DNA of 64,000 nt, from the NCBI RefSeq assembly GCF_003202155.1, contig NZ_QFLI01000004.1:1-64000 (forward strand), written 5' to 3'. Positions 45,709 to 54,829 of the stretch are shown one piece after another. How positions within the stretch are numbered: the stretch's first letter is position 1; each line of letters opens with the position of its first letter. The DNA comes from Marinifilum breve. GTDB taxonomy: Bacteria; Bacteroidota; Bacteroidia; Bacteroidales; Marinifilaceae. The position numbers were made by a program, and so were the translations under genes. Under the pieces are notes generated by a model that was not told where the DNA came from, ran no database searches, and saw nothing but the letters and a program-made list of their open reading frames with translations.

Positions 45709-47226
45709 TTATTCATCTGCATCTATCCAATTTTGAGATCTGCTAACTGCTTTCTCCCAATATTTTTTATGATGTTTCACTATTTCTTCATCCATCTTTA
45801 CTTCGTATTCTTTGTCTAGTTTCCAGTGATCCTGGATCTCTTCTACACTATTCCAAAATCCTACACCCAAACCAGCCAAGTAAGCAGCTCCAACAGCTGT
45901 AATTTCCTTAATTTCTGGTCGTACAATTGGTATACCTAAAAAGTCGGCTTGATATTGAAGCAAGGTATCATTCGCCATTAATCCACCACCTCGTAATTGC
46001 TCCACTTTTATACCTGAATCGGCTTCCATGGTTTTCAATACATCTGATGATCTATGGGCAATACATTCTAAAGAAGCACGTGCAATATGTCCAATGCTTG
46101 TACCCATATTTAATCCCCAAAAAGTACCTCTTGCATATTGATCCCAATAAGGTGCACCCAATCCTGTAAAAGAAGGAACAATATAAACTCCTCCATTATC
46201 CTTTTCGGTTAGTGCAAGTGATTCAATCTCTTCAATGGAATGAATTAGATTTAAACTATCACGCAACCATTGTACAACAGCTCCTCCAATAAAAACACTT
46301 CCTTCCAATGCATAGGTAGGCTTATCACCTATTCCCCAAGCAATGGTTGTAATCAAATCATTTTTTGATTCTACAGGCTCATCGCCAGTGTTCATCAACA
46401 TGAAACAACCTGTATTGTAGGTATTTTTCACCATTCCTTTCTCGAAACACGCTTGTCCAAAAAGAGCAGCTTGTTGATCACCACAAATCCCAGAAATTGG
46501 AATTTCCTCACCAAACATTGACCTTCTGGTATGTCCGTATATCTCACTGGAAGAACAAACTTTTGGAAGAATTGATTCCGGAATATCAAGCAATTCTAGC
46601 AATTCTTTATCCCAACACAATTCATGTATATTATAAAGCATGGTACGGCTTGCATTCGATACATCCGTGATATGAAGTTCACCTTTAGTTAATTTCCAAA
46701 TTAACCAACTGTCCACTGTTCCAAAAGCTAATTTTCCTCTTTCTGCTTTTTCTCTTGCCCCTTCAATATTATTTAGCAACCATTGTATTTTAGTCGCAGA
46801 AAAAAAGGCATCTAAAATCAGTCCTGTCTTTTCCTTAATCTTTTGTGAGTATCCTTGCTCTTTTAACTTATCACAAAGGTGTGATGTTCTTCTATCCTGC
46901 CAAACTATTGCATTGTTAATTGGTTCTCCTGTTTCTTTATCCCAAATAATCGTGGTTTCCCTTTGATTGGTGATCCCAATTCCTGCAATATCTTTTCCTG
47001 TCAGTCCCGTTTTTGTCAATACCTCCTCAGCCACTGATGCCTGCGAATACCAAATTTCCTTAGCATCTTGCTCAATCCATCCTGGCTTTGGATAATATTG
47101 CTCATATTCCTTCTGAACTTGCGCAACTATCTCGCCTTTCTTATTAAATAAAATTGCTTTCGAAATTGACGTCCCTTGATCTAAGGATAAAATATAATCT
47201 CTCATTCCTCTGGTAATTAATTGCAT
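45709..47226 (-). CDS. glpK: Glycerol kinase 2
   Basis: 505 residues, full-length FGGY kinase strongly similar throughout to glycerol kinase 1: [64 protein letters not shown] and FTGLGAPYWDQYARG. Thr-Ser-Ile replaces the usual TTSSR at the phosphate loop (DQGTSISKA versus DQGTTSSRA), so catalytic behaviour may differ. It starts 9 bp after the padR stop, so the two form an operon. An ATG eight codons in gives MRDYILSLDQGT and is an equally plausible start (47205). Confidence 0.93.
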   Translation of the reverse strand: MQLITRGMRDYILSLDQGTSISKAILFNKKGEIVAQVQKEYEQYYPKPGWIEQDAKEIWYSQASVAEEVLTKTGLTGKDIAGIGITNQRETTIIWDKETGEPINNAIVWQDRRTSHLCDKLKEQGYSQKIKEKTGLILDAFFSATKIQWLLNNIEGAREKAERGKLAFGTVDSWLIWKLTKGELHITDVSNASRTMLYNIHELCWDKELLELLDIPESILPKVCSSSEIYGHTRRSMFGEEIPISGICGDQQAALFGQACFEKGMVKNTYNTGCFMLMNTGDEPVESKNDLITTIAWGIGDKPTYALEGSVFIGGAVVQWLRDSLNLIHSIEEIESLALTEKDNGGVYIVPSFTGLGAPYWDQYARGTFWGLNMGTSIGHIARASLECIAHRSSDVLKTMEADSGIKVEQLRGGGLMANDTLLQYQADFLGIPIVRPEIKEITAVGAAYLAGLGVGFWNSVEEIQDHWKLDKEYEVKMDEEIVKHHKKYWEKAVSRSQNWIDADE

Positions 47227-47235
47227 TTTACAGTT

Positions 47236-47589
47236 TTACGCATTCTCCTTTATCCTTGTAATAGATAGATTTAAGGAATCCACATACTCTCGCATAATTT
47301 CCAAGTGCGAAGCACCTTCATCGGTAAGTTTGTAGTATTTTCTTGGAATACCAGTATCCATTTCAGCCCACTCCGAAGTAACCAACTTTTCTTTTTTAAG
47401 TCGATTCAAAAGTGGATAAATTGTACCTTCCGCAATTTCAAGGGAAGTAAATTGATTCATTTCACTAATTAATTCGTAACCATAACATGGCTTCGATCTT
47501 AGCAATAGGAGGATAATGTATTCCAATAGTCCCTTTTTAAATTGAGACTTCCATTTTGTTATAAAGTATTCGTTGATTTCGTGATTCAT
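47236..47589 (-). CDS. PadR-family transcriptional regulator
   Basis: 117 residues, a compact winged-helix protein: KGLLEYIILLLLRSKPCYGYELISEMNQF, the recognition helix region, and the wing EGTIYPLLNRLKKEKLVTSEW...PRKYYKLTDEG, all standard PadR features. Family members bind short inverted repeats and repress until a ligand binds. It is co-transcribed with glpK2, and its promoter shares a motif with the leaders of the glpD and glpT units, suggesting it controls the glp genes (inference). Confidence 0.9.
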   Translation of the reverse strand: MNHEINEYFITKWKSQFKKGLLEYIILLLLRSKPCYGYELISEMNQFTSLEIAEGTIYPLLNRLKKEKLVTSEWAEMDTGIPRKYYKLTDEGASHLEIMREYVDSLNLSITRIKENA

Positions 47590-47596
47590 GGTGTAA

Positions 47597-47627
47597 CAAA
47601 CATATAAAAAAATACATAGTTTTACAA
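47597..47627 (-). promoter_or_regulatory. padR promoter with overlapping operator
   Basis: Minus strand TTG (47627-47625), a 20-bp spacer and TATGTTTG (47604-47597). The -7 element ends only 8 bp before the padR ATG, predicting an almost leaderless mRNA. A 12-bp perfect palindrome CAAGATATCTTG (47625-47636) overlaps the -33 element, and CTTGTAAAACTATGTA (47628-47613) fills part of the spacer. Confidence 0.65.
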
Positions 47628-47685
47628 GATATCTTGCAAGAGTATAGTCTTAAGATGTACAATGAATTTAAAAAATATATGCTAA

Positions 47686-49881
47686 CTACTTAATAGATAC
47701 CTCCACTCTAAATTTTGGCTTTTTTTGTTGATCGGAAAGATTTCTTAAGTCTGCAGTTTTCACAATAAAGTTATCCTGTGGTACTTGTAAACTATCCAAT
47801 AGGTAATTTTTTATTTCTTTATTTCGTGTATCAATCAACGAATCAAGCATTTGATTAGCCTTTACATTTCCAACCTTCTGAAGACAAAGCTCTATTATAC
47901 TTTTAGACATTCCAGTACTATCCTTCACAAGGTAGTTTTTAAACTCTGGAGACTGACTTGCCCAACTTTCCAATTTCTTAGTTTTCAAATTTGGTACTTC
48001 CTCTAGTTTTGATTTAAAATAGTCATTTACACAATCGTCAAGAATTAAATAATTCTTTTCTTGGTTAATATCTGTTTCCTGAGTAAACGAGAAGACCAAT
48101 TCATTTTTCTTCTTTAAAATCTCTGAAATATCTCTTAAAGTTGATTTTTCTTTATCACCAAGTGAAACGCTCGAATAATTCAATTGAATTGTTTCAATAT
48201 TTTCTGGATTTGTACCAGTTATGTTTCCAAGAATACCAAATGGCTTTGCTGCGGTTTTCACCAAGAAATTCATTAGAGTTTTCCAGATAATCTTACCCAG
48301 TTTAAAATCTGGTTCTTTTGGGTTACCCGATACTGGCAAATCAAATTGAATAATATCATTCTGATCCTTTAACAGATACAAAGCCAATCTCACTGGTGCT
48401 TTTATAGTGTTCGGATCATTTGTTTTTTTACCAAAATCAAATTCTGAAATTTTTATATTATTTTGATTATTCAAATGATCTGGCTTCATATCAATTTCAC
48501 AATCATAGTTTAAGGCACCTTGGGTAATCGGTCTTGCAATATAAAACTCTGTATATGGAGAAAAGCTCATCAATTCCAACCCTGTAAGTTTTGTTCTCAA
48601 ATTAAAATCGTAAACTTCTTGCATATTGAAATTCATGTTTCCTGTTAGACTTCCTCCTCCATTTAAGTTCATCGAATAGTTTAAAGGCACATTACCTGCT
48701 GTTTCTGTAATTTTACCAAGATTCAGAGCAATATCTTTAATATCGTAAACAAAATCGCGATTTAAAGTTTTATCAGAAAATTGTAACAAACCACCTTTAA
48801 CAATTATACTATCAACAGCATAAAATAAGGCCTGATCCTGTATTAAAGAATCTTGCTCAACCTCTGATAATTCGGTCGTATCAACAGCCATCACAGGTTC
48901 GAATATTCTCTCAAAATTGGTATTCTCTTTAAACAATGTGGCATAAATTTCAGGATCTTGCATCACAATTTTTCCTATTTCGAAATGAGATGTACCTATA
49001 TTTAAAGAATCGAGATTTACACTTGTAGATTTTGCTGCAAGAAATCGTTTTCCTTCCAAATCATTTAATGAAAAGTTTTGCAAACTGGTATTTCCTTTAA
49101 TAAATACATCCATAAAATCGGTCATACTTCCATTGATCTTTAGAGATGTATTCATATTCCCCTCCATGCTTGAGATCTTCATATAATCCTTGGCATAAGC
49201 CATAAAAGGTTTAATATTAATATCAGCTACCTTTAGGTCAATCATATACCTTTCCTTGGCGTGATCAACATTTGCATTAATACCAACATTACCTTCTCCA
49301 CCAATGGAAAAATCCACTCCCATTTCGGATTTTTGATTGTCCCAAGCAATTAATGGTAAATCCAGATTAATATTTTTTAAATCAAGTAAATTATCTTTCT
49401 GCTTATCGAAGTATGCGATATAGCCATTTTTTATCTCAATATCGTAAATTGAAAATTTAGTGGTTTTGTCCTCTTGATTCTCCTGAATTGAGTCAGATGT
49501 TTCTTCCTCACTCACCAATAAATCATCAAAATTGAATCCAACACTATCCTGAATAACAGATACATTTAATCCATCCAAATAAATTTGCGAAACCGAATAT
49601 TCTCCTTTAATCAATTTCCATGGAGAGACATTAACATACAATTCATTGAATGACACAAATTGATCTGTATCATTACTTTCATACAAACGTAAACCATTCA
49701 CCCGAACAGAAACTTTGGCGTAATTAAAATGTAATTCTGCAATCTCTAGCTTTCTTCCAATAAGCTCTTCGGAATGATTAACTAGATAGTTTTTTACTAT
49801 TGTTGAGAGGAAAAAGAATAACAATGTAAGCACTGTCAATACTGACAATAATATGATCTTCTTTCTGGATAATCTTTTCAT
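47686..49881 (-). CDS. DUF748/AsmA-like envelope protein
   Basis: 731 residues. One N-terminal transmembrane helix (about 10-30, IILLSVLTVLTLLFFFLSTIV), then a long beta-rich periplasmic region beginning LVNHSEELIGRKLEIAELHFNYAKVSVRVNGLRLYE, the pattern of AsmA/TamB-related DUF748 proteins. Later segments ALNYDCEIDMKPDHL and DNKISE-like strands fit the lipid-transport-bridge fold. Likely involved in outer-membrane lipid homeostasis, probably not part of the glp regulon. It ends 97 bp before padR on the same strand without a visible terminator, so read-through is possible. Confidence 0.78.
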   Translation of the reverse strand: MKRLSRKKIILLSVLTVLTLLFFFLSTIVKNYLVNHSEELIGRKLEIAELHFNYAKVSVRVNGLRLYESNDTDQFVSFNELYVNVSPWKLIKGEYSVSQIYLDGLNVSVIQDSVGFNFDDLLVSEEETSDSIQENQEDKTTKFSIYDIEIKNGYIAYFDKQKDNLLDLKNINLDLPLIAWDNQKSEMGVDFSIGGEGNVGINANVDHAKERYMIDLKVADINIKPFMAYAKDYMKISSMEGNMNTSLKINGSMTDFMDVFIKGNTSLQNFSLNDLEGKRFLAAKSTSVNLDSLNIGTSHFEIGKIVMQDPEIYATLFKENTNFERIFEPVMAVDTTELSEVEQDSLIQDQALFYAVDSIIVKGGLLQFSDKTLNRDFVYDIKDIALNLGKITETAGNVPLNYSMNLNGGGSLTGNMNFNMQEVYDFNLRTKLTGLELMSFSPYTEFYIARPITQGALNYDCEIDMKPDHLNNQNNIKISEFDFGKKTNDPNTIKAPVRLALYLLKDQNDIIQFDLPVSGNPKEPDFKLGKIIWKTLMNFLVKTAAKPFGILGNITGTNPENIETIQLNYSSVSLGDKEKSTLRDISEILKKKNELVFSFTQETDINQEKNYLILDDCVNDYFKSKLEEVPNLKTKKLESWASQSPEFKNYLVKDSTGMSKSIIELCLQKVGNVKANQMLDSLIDTRNKEIKNYLLDSLQVPQDNFIVKTADLRNLSDQQKKPKFRVEVSIK

Positions 49882-50092
49882 CTATTTATATTTTTCTTTC
49901 ATTTGTCAGATGGCACCGATAACTATCTGGATTACCATGCTTAAATAATTCCCGAAATAAGTTCGGCACAAGCTATTCTCATTTTTGAGTCAATAATTAT
50001 TCAATCATGGACGTTTCATACTCCTTATTTAATTTGATATATCAAAACTAACAATTAGTTTATGATTTATTAAGCTTCCTTCAAATTTTCAA

Positions 50093-50117
50093 TAAAAAAA
50101 GGAGGCTCTCGCCTCCT
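50093..50117 (-). terminator. Terminator of the mechanosensitive channel gene
   Basis: Stem AGGAGGC-tctc-GCCTCCT (50100-50106 with 50111-50117), followed on the minus strand by seven U, 23 bp after the stop. Confidence 0.88.
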
Positions 50118-50139
50118 CCTCATTTTTAACCCTAAGTTA

Positions 50140-50961
50140 TTAATGATTATAAACATGTATATCTCTTTGTGGGAAAGGAATTCCAATATTGTTCTTATCA
50201 AATTCCTTCTTAACCGTTTCTTGCATGTAAAAGAATACTTCCCAGTAATCAGCTGCATTCACCCAAGCTCTTACCGTAAAATTCACCGAGCTATCGGCCA
50301 ACTCCGAAACTGCAATAAAATGTGCAGGATCTTTTAGCACCTTTGGATGATTGGTTAATAATCCTTCCAAAACTCCTTTTGCTTTGTCAATATCATCAGA
50401 ATAACCAATTCCAAAAGTCATATCAACTCTTCGAGTAGGTTGAGTTGAATAATTAATCATTGATCCAGTAGACAAGCCGCCATTAGGAATAATAATGGTT
50501 TTATTATCTAGTGAAAGTAAAATTGTGTTGAAAAGCTGAATTTCCTTAACTACTCCAAGATAGCCCTGAGCCTCTAACAAGTCTCCAACCTTAAAAGGTT
50601 TGAAGATTAAAATCATAACTCCTCCAGCAAAATTTTGAAGTGTTCCCGATAAAGCCATACCAACTGCCAAACCTGCCGCACCTAATATTGCAATAAAGGA
50701 TGTCATTTGTACACCAATCATTCCTATAACAGCAATGAAAAGCATAATCTTCAGCAAAATAGAAAGCATACTAACAATGAATGGTTTTAAAGTAGGATCC
50801 AATTCATTCTTATCCATCAATTTTGCAATTCCTTTGGTTATCATCTTGACAATCCACAAACCGATTATCAACGTAAGAATAGCCAATAATAATTTTGGCG
50901 CATACTCTAAAGCCATTGTCCACAACTGGTCCGATTTCTCAAACATCTTATTCAAATCCAT
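50140..50961 (-). CDS. Small-conductance mechanosensitive channel (MscS family)
   Basis: 273 residues, the size of E. coli MscS. Three predicted transmembrane helices (about 25-45, 65-85, 90-115). The pore helix contains AAGLAVGMALSGTLQNFAGGVMILIFKPFKVGD, the MscS TM3/beta-domain signature. It is followed by IIIPNGGLSTGSMINYS and a C-terminal domain. It releases solutes upon hypo-osmotic shock. Its own terminator follows. Confidence 0.93.
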   Translation of the reverse strand: MDLNKMFEKSDQLWTMALEYAPKLLLAILTLIIGLWIVKMITKGIAKLMDKNELDPTLKPFIVSMLSILLKIMLFIAVIGMIGVQMTSFIAILGAAGLAVGMALSGTLQNFAGGVMILIFKPFKVGDLLEAQGYLGVVKEIQLFNTILLSLDNKTIIIPNGGLSTGSMINYSTQPTRRVDMTFGIGYSDDIDKAKGVLEGLLTNHPKVLKDPAHFIAVSELADSSVNFTVRAWVNAADYWEVFFYMQETVKKEFDKNNIGIPFPQRDIHVYNH

Positions 50962-51256
50962 AATTAATAGGTTTTTATAAATAATCTCTCAATAGTTAGT
51001 TAAACTGTATCATTTAAGCATAAAAAAAATTCCTTCTGGAATTTTATAGATTAAATTTAAATAAAAATTAGCGTAAATTAAAACCTATATATCTTTAATT
51101 AATCGTGAATTGTTAGAAAATTAATGCCAATAATATTTAGATTTTCTTAAACAATATAAAGCAACAAAGAAGTTAACCTCCTAATACATTCACAATTAAC
51201 GAAGTAATATCCTATCAAATAAATACTGGCTTATACATTTGAAGATGAAAAAAACA
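50962..51256. other. Gene-free region between helicase and MscS genes
   Basis: About 295 bp, very AT-rich. It must hold the promoter of the MscS gene, but no TTG/TAnnTTTG pair was convincing. No small gene, repeat or RNA structure recognised. Confidence 0.4.
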
Positions 51257-51259
51257 TGA

Positions 51260-51287
51260 GCAAAAAAAAAGAGGCTTACGCCTCTTT
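51260..51287 (-). terminator. Terminator whose loop contains the helicase stop codon
   Basis: Stem AAGAGGC-ttac-GCCTCTT (51269-51275 with 51280-51286). The TTA in the loop (51276-51278) is the stop codon of the helicase on the minus strand; nine U follow. Confidence 0.85.
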
Positions 51288-53039
51288 TCTCCTTCTGTCC
51301 GAATATCTTTTTCCATCGCTTTTTCCTCTGCGATCTTTGGAAGAATCTCTCCTGCCATATCCTCGATCTCTGCGATCTCCTCTATCACGATCACCACTTC
51401 TAGAACGTCCTTTTCGAGGAGCTCTATCTGAAGTAGGTCTATCGCCTGACACTTCAATTCTGATTTTTCTGCCACCAATTACAGCGCCAGCAAAACCTTT
51501 AATAATATCATCGGTAAATCCTTTTTCAACATCAAAGAATGAGAAAACACCTTTCAAATCGACTCTACCAACGTTTTTACCACGAACACCACATTGTTTG
51601 TGAATTAAATTCAACAAACGAGGTACATCAATTCCGTCTTTCTTACCAATATTGATAAACATACGGTCTTCACCACTGTTGCCTTCTTTTTTGTTTCTGC
51701 GTTGAGTAGTTGATTTCAGATTCAAATCATCTGCATTCTTGTAATACTCCCAAAAACGGTTGAATTCCAAAGAAACAAAACGCTTGATTAAATCTTCGCG
51801 ACTTAATTCTACCAGCTCTTCGTTAATTCCATCGATAAATGGTGCAATTTCTTCCTCTTCAACCTCAACCTGGTTAACACGTTGCATGAAATTCATCAAC
51901 TGTCTTTCACAAACTTCTTTTCCTATAGGAATTTTCACCTGCTCGAAATCAGTTTTTAATCTTCTGGAAAGATCTTTTACTTTGCGCTCCTCTCTTGGAG
52001 TAACCAAAGCAATAGAAATACCTTTTTTACCTGCACGAGCAGTACGTCCGCTTCGGTGAGTATAGAACTCTAACTCGTCAGGCAAGTTGTAATGAATTAC
52101 GTGAGAAAGATCATCCACATCGATACCACGAGCAGCAACATCAGTAGCAACCAATAATTGCAACGAGCGGTTTTTAAAGTTACGCATTACCCTGTCGCGC
52201 TGTACTTGTGTTAAATCACCATGTAAAGCGTCGGCATTGTAACCGTCTTTCATTAACAATTCGGCAACTTCCTGAGTTTCCTTTCTGGTTCTACAGAAAA
52301 TAATACCGTAAATGTCTGGGAAAAAATCTACAACACGTTTCAAAACATTGTAACGGTCGCGATTGTTCAACATGTAATATTGATGAGAAATATTCTTGTT
52401 GGTTGTATTTGCTTTTCCTACAGTAACCTCTGTAGGATCTGTCATGTAATTTTTAGAGATTCGTCGAACTTCTGGTGGCATAGTTGCAGAGAACAACCAA
52501 GTCACTTTTTCTTCGGATGTAGTAGACAAGATTGCATCAATGTCTTCTTTAAATCCCATGTTCAACATTTCATCTGCCTCATCAAGAATTAAATATTCAA
52601 CAGCAGATAAATTAACAGCCTTCCTTCTAATTAAATCAAGAAGACGCCCTGGGGTAGCAACAATTACGTGTGCTCCTCTTTTCAGTTTTCGAATTTGCTC
52701 TTCGATACTTGCACCCCCGTACACATTCACAACGTTCAGGTTTAAGATATTCTTCGAGAATGTCTTAAGATCGTCTGCAATTTGGATTCCCAATTCTCTT
52801 GTAGGAGATAGAATCAAAGCTTGCGGTATTTTTACCTGTGGCTCGATAAGCTCAAGCAAAGGTAAACCGAAAGCCGCCGTTTTTCCTGTTCCGGTCTGAG
52901 CCAATCCCACAAAATCAGATCTTCCGTCGAGAAGAACCGGGATGGCTTGTTCTTGGATAGGAGTTGGGGTTTCGAAGCCTAATTCGGAAATAGCTTCTAG
53001 TATGGCCTTTGATAGACCAAGATTTTCAAATGAATTCAT
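51276..53039 (-). CDS. deaD: DEAD-box ATP-dependent RNA helicase
   Basis: 587 residues. Q motif FENLGLSKAILEAISELGFETPTPIQEQAIP; motif I AQTGTGKTAAF; motif II DEAD (LILDEADEML); motif III SAT (WLFSATMP); motif VI HRSGRTARAGKKG. A C-terminal DbpA-type RNA-binding domain (about 470-540, RMFINIGKKDGIDVPRLLNLI) is followed by a basic Arg/Gly/Asp/Ser-rich tail (about 545-587). It unwinds structured RNA in ribosome assembly or cold adaptation. The terminator hairpin overlaps its 3' end. Confidence 0.93.
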   Translation of the reverse strand: MNSFENLGLSKAILEAISELGFETPTPIQEQAIPVLLDGRSDFVGLAQTGTGKTAAFGLPLLELIEPQVKIPQALILSPTRELGIQIADDLKTFSKNILNLNVVNVYGGASIEEQIRKLKRGAHVIVATPGRLLDLIRRKAVNLSAVEYLILDEADEMLNMGFKEDIDAILSTTSEEKVTWLFSATMPPEVRRISKNYMTDPTEVTVGKANTTNKNISHQYYMLNNRDRYNVLKRVVDFFPDIYGIIFCRTRKETQEVAELLMKDGYNADALHGDLTQVQRDRVMRNFKNRSLQLLVATDVAARGIDVDDLSHVIHYNLPDELEFYTHRSGRTARAGKKGISIALVTPREERKVKDLSRRLKTDFEQVKIPIGKEVCERQLMNFMQRVNQVEVEEEEIAPFIDGINEELVELSREDLIKRFVSLEFNRFWEYYKNADDLNLKSTTQRRNKKEGNSGEDRMFINIGKKDGIDVPRLLNLIHKQCGVRGKNVGRVDLKGVFSFFDVEKGFTDDIIKGFAGAVIGGRKIRIEVSGDRPTSDRAPRKGRSRSGDRDRGDRRDRGYGRRDSSKDRRGKSDGKRYSDRRRKEA

Positions 53040-53302
53040 TCTATAATTTTTATGAGCCGCAAAGGTAGCAATTAAAATAGGAAGTAAAGCCTATTTTGAA
53101 TAGAATGATCCAAATTAAATTCCAATAGTTAATTTTCTGATTTTAAAAGAGAAAGAATCAGATCTTTTATCTGTCAATTGCTCTATTTTTTCTTTAATTA
53201 ATATGATGTATAATGATGACAATGATATCTTGAGAGGATATAATATTTCACAGCCTGATATCTATACATCAGATTACATTTTTATCGAGAGATACTTCTA
53301 AA
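53040..53302. other. Gene-free region upstream of the helicase
   Basis: 263 bp. Probably the helicase promoter/leader region (cold-shock helicases often have long leaders). A 32-codon frame at 53203-53301 (plus) was seen but not supported. No other structure. Confidence 0.4.
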
Positions 53303-53330
53303 CAAAAAAACGTCTCGCAAAGCGAGACGG
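53303..53330 (-). terminator. Terminator of the CCGAHE-motif protein gene
   Basis: Stem CGTCTCGC-aaa-GCGAGACG (53311-53318 with 53322-53329), followed on the minus strand by seven U, 26 bp after the stop. Confidence 0.9.
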
Positions 53331-53355
53331 CTTGTATCTAATCTAGTTGATTTCT

Positions 53356-53748
53356 TTATTTTACCAGCATAAAAACTACTTCGGATTTAATTGCTGATGG
53401 CAATTCAATTTTTCGAAGTTCCAAACTTCTCATCCAGCCTGCAATTTCCTTCTCTTTCAAGCTGTATAATACTTCACGGAATTCATCGATCTGATCGTCG
53501 TTGTAATCATTCTCTTCGAAGTTTTTGTAGGCATCCAACTCTTCATCTTCATAATAGATGATCTCCTCAGACATTTTATTCAGAATGTCGGTTTCACAAA
53601 TTTCATGTGCACCACAACACTCTTCCATTGGCTCAGCCACTGGTTCTTCTTCAACCTCCCCCTTACGCGCTCTTAGCTTTTGTCCAATCCAAGTAGAAAG
53701 GAAAGCAATTGCGGCAATCACTACAAGTGATATCAATAAAACTTCCAT
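53356..53748 (-). CDS. Membrane-anchored protein with CCGAHEICE motif, unknown function
   Basis: 130 residues. One N-terminal transmembrane helix (about 3-22, VLLISLVVIAAIAFLSTWI), an acidic linker, then EECCGAHEICE (three Cys and a His; possible metal or redox site, about residues 42-52) and a soluble C-terminal part (EFREVLYSLKEKEIAGWMRSLELRKIELP). Homologues appear widespread in Bacteroidales/Marinilabiliales from memory, but no function is known. Monocistronic. Confidence 0.72.
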   Translation of the reverse strand: MEVLLISLVVIAAIAFLSTWIGQKLRARKGEVEEEPVAEPMEECCGAHEICETDILNKMSEEIIYYEDEELDAYKNFEENDYNDDQIDEFREVLYSLKEKEIAGWMRSLELRKIELPSAIKSEVVFMLVK

Positions 53749-53841
53749 GAGTGCAAAACTAAAAATTAAGATCTATTAAATCAAGATATCTAGATATACT
53801 TTTTAACACAAGATTTTCCTTTCTCTACCTTTAAAACAACA

Positions 53842-53882
53842 AAACCATGAATCACAAGATAATATCGAGCCATTCATGGTTT
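53842..53882 (-). terminator. Terminator of the coiled-coil lipoprotein gene
   Basis: A perfect 11-bp stem (53842-53852 with 53872-53882, AAACCATGAAT/ATTCATGGTTT) with a 19-nt loop and T-rich sequence on both strands, 21 bp after the stop. Confidence 0.7.
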
Positions 53883-53903
53883 ATTTTTTTATGGATTTAC
53901 AGT

Positions 53904-54593
53904 CTATTTCTTACCTGTTGCCTTTTCGTATTGTTTCTTGAAAAGGTTTCTTTGATTGGTCATGAACTCAAGCTCTTCTTCCAATCTCTTTTTCTCTTTT
54001 CTAAGCCAACCTAACTTTCCATCTTTTTCTTTAATCTGCTTCATCAAGGCTGAAATCTCATTCTCTTTACGAGCTACAGCTTCAGTTGATTTCTTCTTTT
54101 CGGTCTCAAGCTTCTTTTTGTCCCATTCAGCCTCTACCCCAGCAGCTTTTAAATCTTGTGCCAACTTGGTTGAATCCGATTTTAAACTTTGAATTTGCTT
54201 CTTCAAGTCAGTTATTGCACCTTCATTATTACTATTCTGATTAATCAGATCATTATACTTAGAAAGAGTTTCCTGCAATCTTGATTTTAAAGCTGTTGTA
54301 TCCGAAGCCAATCCCATTAATTCGGTACTCAACTCATCAATTTCGGTATTCTTTTTGGCATTGCTTTCAGCCATACTATTTTTCATCTCGTTATACTCTG
54401 CCAAAGTTTTGTCCAGCTTTGAGTTTAGCTGAGTGATTTGCTTTTTCTTTTTTGAATTCTCCTTATCTAAGGCAGATACTTTTGCATCGCTTCTTCGCTT
54501 TGCATATTCAAGTTCTTCATATTTTTTCTTTGAAACAACACATGACGTTAGCATTAATGATGCCAAAGACAGAACAAGCAATTTACTTCTCAT
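53904..54593 (-). CDS. Coiled-coil lipoprotein
   Basis: 229 residues. Lipoprotein signal MRSKLLVLSLASLMLTSC (Cys18), then VVSKKKYEELEYAKRRSDAKV and an almost continuous charged coiled coil (residues 20-225). The opening resembles the N-terminal part of Bacteroidota OmpA-family lipoproteins but no OmpA domain follows. Probably a periplasmic spacer or envelope-linking rod. Standalone. Confidence 0.78.
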   Translation of the reverse strand: MRSKLLVLSLASLMLTSCVVSKKKYEELEYAKRRSDAKVSALDKENSKKKKQITQLNSKLDKTLAEYNEMKNSMAESNAKKNTEIDELSTELMGLASDTTALKSRLQETLSKYNDLINQNSNNEGAITDLKKQIQSLKSDSTKLAQDLKAAGVEAEWDKKKLETEKKKSTEAVARKENEISALMKQIKEKDGKLGWLRKEKKRLEEELEFMTNQRNLFKKQYEKATGKK

Positions 54594-54829
54594 AGGACTT
54601 ATATTTTAATTTCGTAGTTGATTATCTATATCTATAACTGAAATACAAGCGAAGATATTTTTTATTCAACAAAAAATAAATATTTCTGACTAAAATTAAC
54701 ATTTTTTAAATGGATTCTCACAAGAATCGCTTTTCTAGCTCTTATATTAACATATCTTTGTATATCATGATTGCCAAATGCAAATTGGCAAAGAATTTGA
54801 ACAACAGAAAAGAAACAATCCTACATATC

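Noticed and set aside
53203-53301. 32-codon plus-strand frame (MMYNDDNDILRGYN...)
   Set aside because: No promoter, homologue or terminator on its strand; too short to support.
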